From Ulva prolifera (lineage: Eukaryota > Chlorophyta > Ulvophyceae > Ulvales > Ulvaceae), in the NCBI GenBank assembly GCA_023078555.1, contig CM041196.1:9070985-9134984 (forward strand): a DNA stretch of 64,000 nucleotides, written 5' to 3'. This document shows, piece after piece, positions 11,601-23,405 of this stretch. Within the stretch, counting starts at the first letter, position 1, and each line of letters opens with the position of its first letter. A program made the position numbers and the translations under genes. The notes beneath the pieces were generated by a model that saw nothing but the letters and a program-made list of their open reading frames with translations, did no database searches and was not told where the DNA came from.

Positions 11601-14600
11601 AGTATTACCTGACTCAGTTTTGCTTCCCGTCAAAAGATCTCTCCCGGTAACATTCCGGGCGGACCATGCATACCACGCGTGCCGCTTGGTGGAGGGCGAA
11701 TTTATCAGCCATTTCGGTGTTATCGGTGCATCTACTCAGTGCAAACATCATTTGTTGAGTATTACCTGACTCAGTTTTGCTTCCCGTCAAAAGATCTCTC
11801 CCGGTAACATTCCGGGCGGACCATGCATACCACGCGTGCCGCTTGGTGGAGGGCGAATTTATCAGCCATTTCGGTGTGATCGGTGCATATATCGTGTGCA
11901 AACATCATTTGTGGTGTATTGCTTGAATCGGTTTTGCTTCACATCAAAAGATCTCTCCCGGTAACATTCCGGGCGGACCATGCATACCACGCGTGCTGCG
12001 TGGTGGAGGGCAAATTTATCAGCCCTTGCGCTGTGATTTTTGCATATATCCAGTGCAAACATCATTTGTTGTGTATTGCTGGAATTGGTTTTGCTTCACA
12101 TCAAAAGATCTCTCCCGGTAACATTCCGGGCGGACCATGCATACCACGCGTGCCGCGTGGTGGAGGGCAAATTTATCAGCCCTTGCGCTGTGATTTTTGC
12201 ATATATCCAGTGCAAACATCATTTGTTGTGTATTGCTGGAATTGGTTTTGCTTCACATCAAAAGATCTCTCCCGGTAACATTCCGGGCGGACCATGCATA
12301 CCGCGCGTGCCGCTTGGTGGAGGGCGAATTTATCAGCCATTTCGGTGTGATCGGTGCATATATCGTGTGCAAACATCACTTATTGCGTATTGCTTGAATC
12401 GGTTTCGCTTCATATCAAAAGATTTCTCCCGCTAACATTCCGGGCGCACCATGCATACCACGCGTGCCACGTGGTGGAGGGCGAATTGATCAGCCCTTGC
12501 GCTGTGATCGGTGCATATATCCTGTGCAAACATCATGTGTTGAGCATTACCTGACTCAGTTTTGCTTCCCGTCAAAAGATCTCTCCCGGTAACATTCCGG
12601 GCGGACCATGCATACCACGCGTGCCGCTTGGTGGAGGGCGAATTTAGCAGCCCTTGCGGTGTGATCGGTGCATCTATTCAGTGCAAACATCATTTGTTGA
12701 GTATTACCTGACTCGGTTTCGCTTCCCGTCAAAAGATCTCTTCCGGTAACATTCCGGGCGGACCATGAATACCACGCGTGCCGCTTGGTGGAGGGCGAAT
12801 TTATCAGCCATTTCGGTGTGATCGGTGCATATATCGTGTGCAAACATCATTTGTGGTGTATTGCTTGAATCGGTTTCGCTTCACATCAAAAGATCTCTCC
12901 CGCTAACATTCCGGGTGGACCATGCATACCACGCGTGCCGCTTGGTGGAGGGCGAATTTATCAGCCATTTCGGTGTGATCGGTGCATATATCGTGTGCAA
13001 ACATCATTTGTGGTGTATTGCTTGAATCGGTTTCGCTTCACATCAAAAGATTTCTCCCGCTAACATTCCGGGTGGACCATGCATAACACGCGGGCTACGT
13101 GGTGAAGGGCGAATTTATCAACCATTGCGCTATGATCGGTGCATCTATTCAGTGCAAACATCATTTGTTGAGTATTACCTGACTCAGTTTTGCTTCCCGT
13201 CAAAAGATCTCTCCCGGTAACATTCCGGGCGGACCATGCATACCACGCGTGCCGCTTGGTGGAGGGCGAATTTATCAGCCATTTCGGTGTGATCGGTGCA
13301 TATATCGTGTGCAAACATCATTTGAGGTGTATTGCTTGAATCGGTTTCGCTTCACATCAAAAGATTTCTCCCGCTAACATTCCGGGCGCACCATGCATAC
13401 CACGCGTGCCGCGTGGTGGAGGGCGAATTGATCAGCCCTTGCGCTGTGATCGGTGCATATATCCTGTGCAAACATCATGTGTTGAGCATTACCTGACTCG
13501 GTTTTGCTTCACATCAAAAGATCTCTCCCAGTAACATTCCGGGTTGACCATGCATACCACGCAGGCCGCGTGGTGAAGGGCGAATTTATCAACCATTGCG
13601 CTATTATCGGTGCATCTATTCAGTGCAAACATCATTTGTTGGGTATTATTTTACTCAGTTTTGCTTCCCATCAAAACATCTCTCCCGGTAACATTCCGGG
13701 CCCACCATGCATAACACGCGGGCTACGTGGTGAAGGGCGAATTTATCAACCATTGCGCTATGATCGGTGCATCTATTCAGTGCAAACATCATTTGTTGAG
13801 TATTACCTGACTCAGTTTTGCTTCCCGTCAAAAGATCTCTCCCGGTAACATTCCGGGCGGACCATGCATACCACGCGTGCCGCTTGGTGGAGGGCGAATT
13901 TATCAGCCATTTCGGTGTGATCGGTGCATATATCGTGTGCAAACATCATTTGAGGTGTATTGCTTGAATCGGTTTCGCTTCACATCAAAAGATTTCTCCC
14001 GCTAACATTCCGGGCGCACCATGCATACCACGCGTGCCGCGTGGTGGAGGGCGAATTGATCAGCCCTTGCGCTGTGATCGGTGCATATATCCTGTGCAAA
14101 CATCATGTGTTGAGCATTACCTGACTCGGTTTTGCTTCACATCAAAAGATCTCTCCCAGTAACATTCCGGGTTGACCATGCATACCACGCAGGCCGCGTG
14201 GTGAAGGGCGAATTTATCAACCATTGCGCTATTATCGGTGCATCTATTCAGTGCAAACATCATTTGTTGGGTATTATTTTACTCAGTGTTGCTTCCCATC
14301 AAAACATCTCTCCCGGTAACATTCCGGGCCCACCATGCATAACACGCGGGCTACGTGGTGAAGGGCGAATTTATCAACCATTGCGCTATGATCGGTGCAT
14401 CTATTCAGTGCAAACATCATTTGTTGAGTATTACCTGACTCAGTTTTGCTTCCCGTCAAAAGATCTCTCCCGGTAACATTCCGGGCGGACCATGCATACC
14501 ACGCGTGCCGCTTGGTGGAGGGCGAATTTAGCAGCCCTTGCGGTGTGATCGGTGCATATATCGTGTGCAAACATCATTTGAGGTGTATTGCTTGAATCGG

Positions 14601-17176
14601 TTTCGCTTCACATCAAAAGATTTCTCCCGCTAACATTCCGGGCGCACCATGCATACCACGCGTGCCGCGTGGTGGAGGGCGAATTGATCAGCCCTTGCGC
14701 TGTGATCGGTGCATATATCGTGTGCAAACATCATCTGTGGTGTATTGCTTGAATCGGTTTCGCTTCACATCAAAAGATTTCTCCCGCTAACATTCCGGGT
14801 GGACCATGCATAACACACAGGCCGCGTGGTGAAGGGCGAATTTATCAACCATTGCGCTATTATCGGTGCATCTATTCAGTGCAAACATCATTTGTTGGGT
14901 ATTATTTGACTCAGTTTTGCTTCCCATCAAAACATCTCTCCCGGTAACATTCCGGGCCCACCATGCATAACACGCGGGCTGCGTGGTGAAGGGCGAATTT
15001 ATCAACCATTGCGCTATGATCGGTGCATCTATTCAGTGCAAACATCATTTTTTGAGTATTACCGGACTCGGTTTTGCTTCCCATCAAAAGATCTCTCTTG
15101 GTAACATTCCGGGCGGATCATGCATAGCGTGGGTGCTGCTTGGTGGAGGGCGAATTTAGCAGCCCTTGCGGTGTGATCGGTGCATCTATCCTGTGCAAAC
15201 ATGATTTTTGGCGTATTGCTTGAATCGGTTTCGCTTCACATCAAAAGATTTCTCCCGCTAACATTCCGGGTGGACCATGCATAACACGCAGGCCGCGTGG
15301 TGAAGGGCGAATTTATCAACCATTGCGCTATTATTGGTGCATCTATTCAGTGCAAACATCATTTGTTGGGTATTATTTGACTCAGTTTTGCTTCCCATCA
15401 AAACATCTCTCCCGGTAACATTCCGGGCCCACCATGCATAACACGCGGGCTACGTGGTGAAGGGCGAATTTATCAACCATTGCGCTATGATCGGTGCATC
15501 TATTCAGTGCAAACATCATTTGTTGAGTATTACCTGACTCAGTTTTGCTTCCCGTCAAAAGATCTCTCCCGGTAACATTCCGGGCGGACCATGCATACCA
15601 CGCGTGCCGCTTGGTGGAGGGCGAATTTAGCAGCCCTTGCGGTGTGATCGGTGCATATATCGTGTGCAAACATCATTTGAGGTGTATTGCTTGAATCGGT
15701 TTCGCTTCACATCAAAAGATTTCTCCCGCTAACATTCCGGGCGCACCATGCATACCACGCGTGCCGCGTGGTGGAGGGCGAATTGATCAGCCCTTGCGCT
15801 GTGATCGGTGCATATATCGTGTGCAAACATCATCTGTGGTGTATTGCTTGAATCGGTTTCGCTTCACATCAAAAGATTTCTCCCGCTAACATTCCGGGTG
15901 GACCATGCATAACACACAGGCCGCGTGGTGAAGGGCGAATTTATCAACCATTGCGCTATTATCGGTGCATCTATTCAGTGCAAACATCATTTGTTGGGTA
16001 TTATTTGACTCAGTTTTGCTTCCCATCAAAACATCTCTCCCGGTAACATTCCGGGCCCACCATGCATAACACGCGGGCTGCGTGGTGAAGGGCGAATTTA
16101 TCAACCATTGCGCTATGATCGGTGCATCTATTCAGTGCAAACATCATTTTTTGAGTATTACCGGACTCGGTTTTGCTTCCCATCAAAAGATCTCTCTTGG
16201 TAACATTCCGGGCGGATCATGCATAGCGTGGGTGCTGCTTGGTGGAGGGCGAATTTAGCAGCCCTTGCGGTGTGATCGGTGCATCTATCCTGTGCAAACA
16301 TGATTTTTGGCGTATTGCTTGAATCGGTTTCGCTTCACATCAAAAGATTTCTCCCGCTAACATTCCGGGTGGACCATGCATAACACGCAGGCCGCGTGGT
16401 GAAGGGCGAATTTATCAACCATTGCGCTATTATTGGTGCATCTATTCAGTGCAAACATCATTTGTTGGGTATTATTTGACTCAGTTTTGCTTCCCATCAA
16501 AACATCTCTCCCGGTAACATTCCGGGCCCACCATGCATAACACGCGGGCTGCGTGGTGAAGGGCGAATTTATCAACCATTGCGCTATGATCGGTGCATCT
16601 ATTCAGTGCAAACATCATTTTTTGAGTATTACCGGACTCGGTTTTGCTTCCCATCAAAAGATCTCTCTTGGTAACATTCCGGGCGGATCATGCATAGCGT
16701 GCGTGCTGCTTGGTGGAGGGCGAATTTAGCAGCCCTTGCGGTGTGATCGGTGCATCTATCCTGTGCAAACATGATTTTTGGCGTATTGCTTGAATCGGTT
16801 TTGCCTCACATCAAAAGATCTCTCCCGGTAACATTCCGGGCGGACCATGCATAGCGTGCGTGCTGCTTGGTGGAGGGCGAAATTAGCAGCCCTTGCGGTG
16901 TGATCGGTGCATATATCCTGTGCAAACATCATTTGTGATGTATTGCTTGAATCGGTTTCGCTTCACATCAAAAGATTTCTCCCGCTAACATTCCGGGCGC
17001 ACCATGCATACCACGCGTGCCGCGTGGTGGAGGGCGAATTTAGCAGCCCTTGCGGTGTGATCGGTGCATATATCGTGTGCAAACATCATTTGTGATGTAT
17101 TGCTTGAATCGGTTTCGCTTCACATCAAAAGATTTCTCCCGGTAACATTCCGGGCCCACCATGCATAACACGCGGG
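8636..17176. repeat. 157-bp satellite array, left block (~54 monomers)
   Basis: Head-to-tail monomers recur every 157 bp, seen as equivalent positions at 11883, 12040, 12197 and 12354. Each carries ATTCCGGG, CATGCATA, GTGCAAACATCAT, ATCAAAAGAT and CTCCCGG landmarks. Two short inverted repeats are conserved: CCCGG-7 nt-CCGGG, and in many copies CCACGCG-TGC-CGCGTGG. Higher-order structure is visible: a 4-mer (628 bp) repeats at 13504 and 14132, and a 7-mer (1,099 bp) repeats at 14787 and 15886. A 19-bp duplication in the GGAGGGCGA region occurs near 10070, 10400 and 11360. 157 is not a multiple of 3, so ORFs crossing monomers change frame and are not genes. Confidence 0.97.
17172..17176. other. 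target-site duplication GCGGG (left)
   Basis: GCGGG precedes the left LTR and is repeated at 23753-23757 after the right LTR. The satellite reads AACACGCGGGCTACGTGG when the element is ignored. Confidence 0.95.
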
Positions 17177-17523
17177 TGTCAGAAAAGCTATCTTTGTGCA
17201 GGTCAGGACGCGCAGTCCTTGTTCAGGTCAGGTCAGTACAGCCAGCATCTCATACCTGCTGCGCACAGAGGTAGAACCGAGAGATGCTTAAGGGAAGTGC
17301 TAGTACCGGGAAACAGTAGAGAGAATGGTTACAGATCTCAGTGTGCACATGCTTATATGCACACTGAACACACAAGGTTACGGCGGGAAACCCTCACGGG
17401 ATCTCTCTCACTACATCGAGACAATCTCGGCTGGCGGCTTACCCCTGCACTGGATCCGCGGATCGTCCGTGCATGGGTGCACCTGTCACCACACTGCTGC
17501 CCGCAGGCTCATGCATTGTGACA
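17177..17523 (-). repeat. 3' LTR of the copia element
   Basis: The 347-bp LTR has TGTCAG...GTGACA ends on the + strand. It matches 23406-23752 with no difference that I can find. It contains a perfect 9-bp inverted repeat, CAGTGTGCA (17339-17347) and TGCACACTG (17358-17366), with a TA-rich loop. A 100-aa ORF inside it is a by-product. Confidence 0.97.
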
Positions 17524-17533
17524 CTCCCCCATA
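17524..17533 (-). other. polypurine tract of the copia element
   Basis: On the - strand it reads TATGGGGGAG and abuts the TGTCAC start of the 3' LTR, the normal plus-strand primer position. Confidence 0.8.
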
Positions 17534-17540
17534 AACCTTG

Positions 17541-20500
17541 CTAAGTCTCCACTAGCTGGAGTTTATTACGAACTTCTTGCAAGGCAGGTCCGGGCAGCAC
17601 TTTAGTAAACACATCCGCTAACTGATCAACAGTGCCTACCCATGCTACCTTAAGTTCATCCATCTGGACATATTCCCGCACTCGCAAGTGCCGCACACGA
17701 ATGTGCTTGGATCTGTCAGTGGACACAGCATTCACAGCCAAGATATTGGCACTCTTATTGTCACCCCACAGAGTCGGCTTATGTGGGACGAGTTTCAAAT
17801 CGAGAAGCAACTGCTTCACCCACATCAACTCGTTGGCTGTTGCACTCATCGCGATGAGTTCAGCCTCTGTTGTATCCCCAGCCACTATACTCTGCTTCTT
17901 CGAACGCCAGAGAACAGAGTTCCCATACACTCGAATAATCATACCAGACACGCTTTTCAGATCAGCAGAGTTCGCAAAATCTGCATCTGAAAAAGCTTCT
18001 AGCAAACACCCATGTCCCTCAGAGCCTACAAATTTTATTCCTAGATTTTTCGTGGACTGTAGGTATCTCAGAACGTGTTGCACGGCAGACCAGTGTTCCT
18101 TCAGATTACTAGACATGTGCCGGGCCAGGGCATGTGCCACGTAGCTCAGGTCAGGTCGTGTCACTCCTGCAATGTACTGGATGCTTCCTACAGCACTCAT
18201 GAACCTGGAATGCTCAGCAGCACTGGCTTTCTCCAGGTCAGGATGCTCTTTCACACTCCTTAGTTGTTGCCGCGGCACTAATGGAGTGGGAGATTTACGA
18301 CAGTCAGACATGCTGTACTTTTCCAGCAAGTTCTGGATCTTGTTACGTTGTGTCATTGTGATTGTTTTGGCCTTTCGATCACGCGTGATCTCAGTGCCAA
18401 GTGCCCAAGACAGGTCACCTAAATCTCTGCCTTCAAATTTTGTGAGAATAACAGTGATTATTTCCTGCAGCCCCGCAGAGCAACTGAAAATAAATAAGTC
18501 ATCCACCCACAGAAAAATAAAGCACCGATTGGTTTTACTGACGTACAGTCCGGGATCACTCTGTGCGCACACAAATCCCAGTTCAGCCAAGACCTTTACT
18601 AAAGCTTTATGCCACTCGCGAGCGGCTTGCTTCAGGCCATACAGAGTCTTATGCAATTTCCATACACGTGCTGTCCCGTCTGAAAAATACGGGGGCTGTT
18701 CAACGAAAACCTCTTCCTCCAGGTCACCGTTCAGAAAAGCACACTGTATATCTATGTGCCTAATCTCCAGATCCTCCTGAGCAGCTATTGACAGCAACAC
18801 ACGCAGTGTCGCATAACTACCAACAGGGGACCATGTCTCGAAGAAATCTACTCCTTCTACCTGAGAAAAACCACGAGCTACATATCGTGCCTTGTACCGC
18901 TGAATCTCACCAGCAGGCCCACGCTTGATCTTGAGCACCCATTTGCCCGAGATAGCCCGTTTGCCCGCAGGCAGATAGCACAACCCGAAGGTTCCGTGCT
19001 CACCCAGTGCATCCACCTCCTCTTGCATGGCACGCAGCCACGCATCCCTGTCTGGACCCGCGAGTCCTTCCTTCATAGAAGGCAGATCAGGGTCGGAAGG
19101 CTTCTGCTTCCTGGCGGCAGCTGCTCTGCGCGACCCACGACGCTGAGCATTCTGCTGCTCACCAGACTCCACATGCTGAGGCTTCAGGCCTGCACAGGAC
19201 ACTCCACAGTCAGCCGCGGCTGATGTGTCCTGATCGCAAGCCGAAGCATCAATAGCAACTACAACTGTTTCACTACTAGCAATGTCAGAGCCCGCAGGCT
19301 CATGCATTTGTACAGCTGCTACATCCGCAGCCAATGGAACAAGGCGTCTGCGTACAAGAGGATTGATTTTAATACGAGGTAAGGCAGCTGGAATGGCCCT
19401 CACCTCGTCAGGCAAATCAACCCCAACCGCGGCTGAGGGGTCCGGATCCTCTCCCCCTAATTCGGACCCGGTCTCCACCTCATCTGGCTCATCCTCCCAG
19501 AAGGGCCTCGGCGCCTCAGCTCCTCGCAAGGGCTGAGCAACTGCCCCCGCGCCAGATGCTGAGGCCGCTGCCGAATTACTCCCAGAGCGGACCCGCTGAG
19601 CCTCCAGATTCTGATGAGCCGCAGCTCTTTCATCATCTGAGACGGTGTAGTCCATGCGCTGTTCGTCATCGTCGTCATAGATGCCATGGCTGTCATCATC
19701 GGACGGATCCTCCATGTCGTCATCAGACGCACTGACAGACATGTTGATGGGGAGCGCAACTTCCACACCAGGGTTGTGCAACACAGCATTGCGCGTGATA
19801 ACATACCGCGCGGTGCGAGAGGGCGTGGCGACAGGATGATGCACTTCGCCGTGAACACGAGGGGGAGCAGGGACGGCAGGGTGAGCAGCAGCTCTGGATA
19901 TTGCACGCGTGCGATGCAAAGCTGTTCTGGCTATTTCCGGCGTTGCCCTAGCAGGGTCACGCCGGATAATCTCCGCAGAGGAGCCAGCTCCAAATCGTGG
20001 AGAGTACGCAGTGGGATCAGGGTCAGGGGTGTCCTGCCGGAATGTCATTTCCATGACAGGAACCCTACCATGACCAGGGGGGGTGTGCAGCTGGTCACGC
20101 AGACGGCGCAGCACTCCCCCATCATACGTGTGCTCTGCCGCGAAAGGAGGGACATCGGCGTCAGTCACACGCTCACCCTCATCGTCCCCCTCGAAAGCAA
20201 CCGTATAGGAGTTCGCAAAATCCTTAGGTTCCCTCTTATCCACAACGGCGGACGCATCGTACTTGCGTACGTGCCGGATCATCTGATCCGCAGTGCACAT
20301 CACCTGACGCACAACAAAAACCCTACCCCCAGGAACGTCCTGGGCGTACACACGCTGCATGCTGGGGCCTAAACCAGCCCCGACCCAGTATGCAGGCACA
20401 CCCCGCGGGGACAACTTCCGCAGCTTGTCATCCCTAGGGTATGCATACACCTCAACCCCCCATGGACGCTGCTGCCGCAGCAGATCTTGGAGCACCTCAA

Positions 20501-23138
20501 CGGAGGTGTCTCTGAAAAAGGCCATATAAGGAATGATATCCTTATCACAGGACCGCACTAAAAACTCATCTAATTCTGTCGTCGCAAGCAACTTGTACTT
20601 GCGTTTCTCCTCATCCCTCAACTTATCGCGCTCGGCCTTTTTCATGCGCTTACCTTTCCCCAGGCTCTTCTCAGCTTCGTCAACGTCCGCAGACGCATTG
20701 ACAGCATGCTGAGCTTTCAGGCCCTTGAGGATGCTCGCCAGTTTGTCATGGTACAATGCCGACGACGGCGTGAGATTGTGACCATGGACAACACTGGCGA
20801 GGCATTCTATCCACAGGAACAGAGGCAGGCCGCTCGCGAGCAGCGCAGCACGGAGTGACTCAAAGGCCACTCCGATCCTCCTCTCGATCATGCCATTACA
20901 GCGATGAGCGGCTGTGGGGGTCAAGCGGTGAGTGATGCCACGACGCTGGAGGTAGAGCTTTAAGGCCGCGACCATAAACTCTCCCCCTTTGTCGGTGTGT
21001 AGGATGCGCACACCCGGTTCACCTGGCTTCACCACATTCACCCGAATGCGTTCGATAATATAAGAGATCATGGCCGCAGCCTCACTCTTTTTGCGCAGAC
21101 CTACCACGAAAGTATAACGGGTAAAGGCACACATCACAAACAAAACATATTTCACACCACCAATTCCTACTGGAGAGACAGGACCAGCTAAATCGGCGTG
21201 CAGTTGCTCACCAGGCCACTTGGCCTGGCCCATGAGCGCACGATCATTGGCGGAAAACTTGCCCGCAGGCACCTTGCCAATTCTGCAGCCGTGACACCGA
21301 TTCCCCAGTGGCTCGGAATCCACATCCAGATTCAAATGACCATAAAATTCACTGTTGGACTGCATTCGTTTTAGGACCCAATTTGACTGGTGAAAAGACA
21401 AATGCGCTAGAAAAGCAGGTTCCAGCAAGTATGCATCATATGGAACCTCAGCTCCCCCAGCATTGGGTCGCTTCAGGTCAATGGCCGCAACCGCCATATG
21501 ATGCCACTGCTGTTGATCCTCAATAACTGAGGTCGGACTGCTCTGGTTAGACCAGACTACCCCCCTATTGACAGGCGCACCGACGAGAATAGGTTTGGTC
21601 TCTATTGCCATTTTAAACGCAAAGACAGGGTGACCATCCACATCTAGTTCCTGATATTTGGCATCGTCCTCTACGTCGGTGGCCATATCACCCAGACCAG
21701 GGACATACAAGACATTCCTACGCGTGTCTAAGAACATCTGCTCGTGTCTAAGACCCATCGTGCTGAGCAGGTTGTACGGACATTCAGGAGCATAGTATAC
21801 GCCAGGAATTTCCACATCCAGTGGATGCTTGTTCCCATGCTTGTCCACATAAGCACCCAGGTTCACCTGAATGGTTCCCCTGCCCATGATAGAAAGCTGC
21901 CCTGGTCCCGCGAGATTGGCAACTTTCTGACATGGGCCGTACTCAGTGAACATTTCCCGATTTCCTACTATATGCATGTCCGACCCACTATCAACAATGA
22001 TGTTCCACGGCATGGACGCGTCCGGCTGTGGATACTTGGCAGGCATTTCAATAGTGCTTACATCTCTGGCCGCAGCCTGTTTGCGTTGGGGGCAGTTCGC
22101 ACGCAAGTGTCCCTTCTTCTTGCAGAAGAAACAGGTCCTGGTCTCCTCGCGAGGAGCCTGGCCAGCTGCGAGAGCAGCGACCACAGGACCGTCACCACGG
22201 GGCTGCTTGCGCCAGCCATGGCCTGGTTTGCCCGCGGGCGCCCCAGACCTAGCCTGCAGCGACCGCTGTTGTTTGAGCAAATCAGCATGCTCAGTTAAAC
22301 GCGATATTATCACATGAGGGGAGGAGTGTTGAACTTCGCCGCGCACAGCGTTGAACTCCTCCCCCACCTCTAACAGTTTCAATCGTAGCCATCGCTGGCC
22401 CACATCGGCACCTAGTGCCTCCAGTTGAGTGTAAACACTCATCACTTCACCACAGTATGTCGCAACATCTTTATTGTGTTGTGATAAAGAATTAAACCGA
22501 CTCCACAGTCTGTGGATTTCGGCTTCAGTGCTAGGTCTGTACTTGGCAGTCAAGTAAGACCATGCTTCACACAAGTGTGACATGCGATAGACAGTCGTCC
22601 TATCCGCGTCAGGCAAAGACATTAGGACCTGTGTCCTCGCCCTAGCATGAACACGCTGTTCGTCCGCAGACGGTGCGTGCTGCAACAAATGATCTAACTC
22701 GAACTGACCTAACCACAAAAAGACTTTCTGTTCGTACGCAACGAAACTTTCAGTCTTGTAATTCCAATCAGGCAATTTCCCTTTAGTCAAATCAGGTTCG
22801 CTACGTCCCCGAGACGCGCGCAGCGCCTCGGTTAACGTCTCGAGTGATATGAGTGACTCAGTGTGACCAGGATCGTTCACAACATGAGAGGAAAAAGGCA
22901 CCTGCTGACTGCTCTGCCCAGTGTGGGAAGAGGGTGGTGGCCGGACAATTCGGCCGCCCCGGAGCAACATACCCGCAGGCTGTTCTCCGTCAGGGAGCTG
23001 CTGGTCAGCGTCCCTGTCGACGAGAGGCTGCTGGTCAGCATCGTCACGCCTCTCTTCGCGAAGAGAATTGGCGTTGGAGTTTGCGTTCGAGAGAGACATC
23101 CTGCATCGGGACAGATGGTTGTTTGTCGCGCGCAGCAA
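17541..23138 (-). CDS. copia gag-pol polyprotein
   Basis: This is a single 1,865-codon ORF. Gag comes first, ending in a CCHC knuckle near residues 334-350 (CFFCKKKGHLRANC). The protease has VDSGSDMHI near 383. The pre-integrase HHCC region lies around 590-620, and the integrase core has D in LHADLAG (~644), D in LHTDKGGEF (~714) and E in NGMIERR (~749). Reverse transcriptase spans about 1370-1610 (KWVLKIKR, IQCAFLNGDLEEEVF, catalytic LWVDDLF near 1544). RNase H starts near 1718 (FSDADFANS) and the protein ends after VDQLADVFTKVLPGP. Length and order are typical of Ty1/copia. Between integrase and RT is a long acidic, low-complexity linker rich in Asp, Ser and Ala. All catalytic motifs are readable and the frame is open throughout. 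Confidence 0.98.
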   Translation of the reverse strand: MLRATNNHLSRCRMSLSNANSNANSLREERRDDADQQPLVDRDADQQLPDGEQPAGMLLRGGRIVRPPPSSHTGQSSQQVPFSSHVVNDPGHTESLISLETLTEALRASRGRSEPDLTKGKLPDWNYKTESFVAYEQKVFLWLGQFELDHLLQHAPSADEQRVHARARTQVLMSLPDADRTTVYRMSHLCEAWSYLTAKYRPSTEAEIHRLWSRFNSLSQHNKDVATYCGEVMSVYTQLEALGADVGQRWLRLKLLEVGEEFNAVRGEVQHSSPHVIISRLTEHADLLKQQRSLQARSGAPAGKPGHGWRKQPRGDGPVVAALAAGQAPREETRTCFFCKKKGHLRANCPQRKQAAARDVSTIEMPAKYPQPDASMPWNIIVDSGSDMHIVGNREMFTEYGPCQKVANLAGPGQLSIMGRGTIQVNLGAYVDKHGNKHPLDVEIPGVYYAPECPYNLLSTMGLRHEQMFLDTRRNVLYVPGLGDMATDVEDDAKYQELDVDGHPVFAFKMAIETKPILVGAPVNRGVVWSNQSSPTSVIEDQQQWHHMAVAAIDLKRPNAGGAEVPYDAYLLEPAFLAHLSFHQSNWVLKRMQSNSEFYGHLNLDVDSEPLGNRCHGCRIGKVPAGKFSANDRALMGQAKWPGEQLHADLAGPVSPVGIGGVKYVLFVMCAFTRYTFVVGLRKKSEAAAMISYIIERIRVNVVKPGEPGVRILHTDKGGEFMVAALKLYLQRRGITHRLTPTAAHRCNGMIERRIGVAFESLRAALLASGLPLFLWIECLASVVHGHNLTPSSALYHDKLASILKGLKAQHAVNASADVDEAEKSLGKGKRMKKAERDKLRDEEKRKYKLLATTELDEFLVRSCDKDIIPYMAFFRDTSVEVLQDLLRQQRPWGVEVYAYPRDDKLRKLSPRGVPAYWVGAGLGPSMQRVYAQDVPGGRVFVVRQVMCTADQMIRHVRKYDASAVVDKREPKDFANSYTVAFEGDDEGERVTDADVPPFAAEHTYDGGVLRRLRDQLHTPPGHGRVPVMEMTFRQDTPDPDPTAYSPRFGAGSSAEIIRRDPARATPEIARTALHRTRAISRAAAHPAVPAPPRVHGEVHHPVATPSRTARYVITRNAVLHNPGVEVALPINMSVSASDDDMEDPSDDDSHGIYDDDDEQRMDYTVSDDERAAAHQNLEAQRVRSGSNSAAASASGAGAVAQPLRGAEAPRPFWEDEPDEVETGSELGGEDPDPSAAVGVDLPDEVRAIPAALPRIKINPLVRRRLVPLAADVAAVQMHEPAGSDIASSETVVVAIDASACDQDTSAAADCGVSCAGLKPQHVESGEQQNAQRRGSRRAAAARKQKPSDPDLPSMKEGLAGPDRDAWLRAMQEEVDALGEHGTFGLCYLPAGKRAISGKWVLKIKRGPAGEIQRYKARYVARGFSQVEGVDFFETWSPVGSYATLRVLLSIAAQEDLEIRHIDIQCAFLNGDLEEEVFVEQPPYFSDGTARVWKLHKTLYGLKQAAREWHKALVKVLAELGFVCAQSDPGLYVSKTNRCFIFLWVDDLFIFSCSAGLQEIITVILTKFEGRDLGDLSWALGTEITRDRKAKTITMTQRNKIQNLLEKYSMSDCRKSPTPLVPRQQLRSVKEHPDLEKASAAEHSRFMSAVGSIQYIAGVTRPDLSYVAHALARHMSSNLKEHWSAVQHVLRYLQSTKNLGIKFVGSEGHGCLLEAFSDADFANSADLKSVSGMIIRVYGNSVLWRSKKQSIVAGDTTEAELIAMSATANELMWVKQLLLDLKLVPHKPTLWGDNKSANILAVNAVSTDRSKHIRVRHLRVREYVQMDELKVAWVGTVDQLADVFTKVLPGPALQEVRNKLQLVET

Positions 23139-23385
23139 CTAACCAGTGGGATTGCTCGCAAGCAAACAGGTTGAGAAAACAAGCGAACGCGTTCGCTCTT
23201 CTCAGCGCTGATCATTAAAACAAGCTTCTCGAATTGTGTCTAACATCAATATACTACGAGAGAGCTAAATGATGCCTGCGCTTTTGACCGCAGTCTGAGC
23301 GCCGGCAGAACAGTGGAATGCCCGCCGTGTCTGCGCGCAGACATTGGCCGACGGCTTTCCTGAACAAGACCATAAACAGACATAA

Positions 23386-23405
23386 CGCTAACATCACCGA
23401 TACCA
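23386..23405 (-). other. primer-binding site of the copia element
   Basis: Directly inside the 5' LTR the - strand reads TGGTATCGGTGATG. TGG pairs with a tRNA 3' CCA, and TGGTATC resembles the initiator-tRNA-Met site used by many copia elements. The exact tRNA is an inference. Confidence 0.6.

Noticed and set aside
17219-17521. 100-aa ORF, repeated at 23448-23750
   Set aside because: It lies wholly inside the LTR and is duplicated only because the LTR is.
19686-20372. 228-aa + strand ORF inside the copia element
   Set aside because: It is antisense to the gag-pol frame in the low-complexity linker and has no motif.
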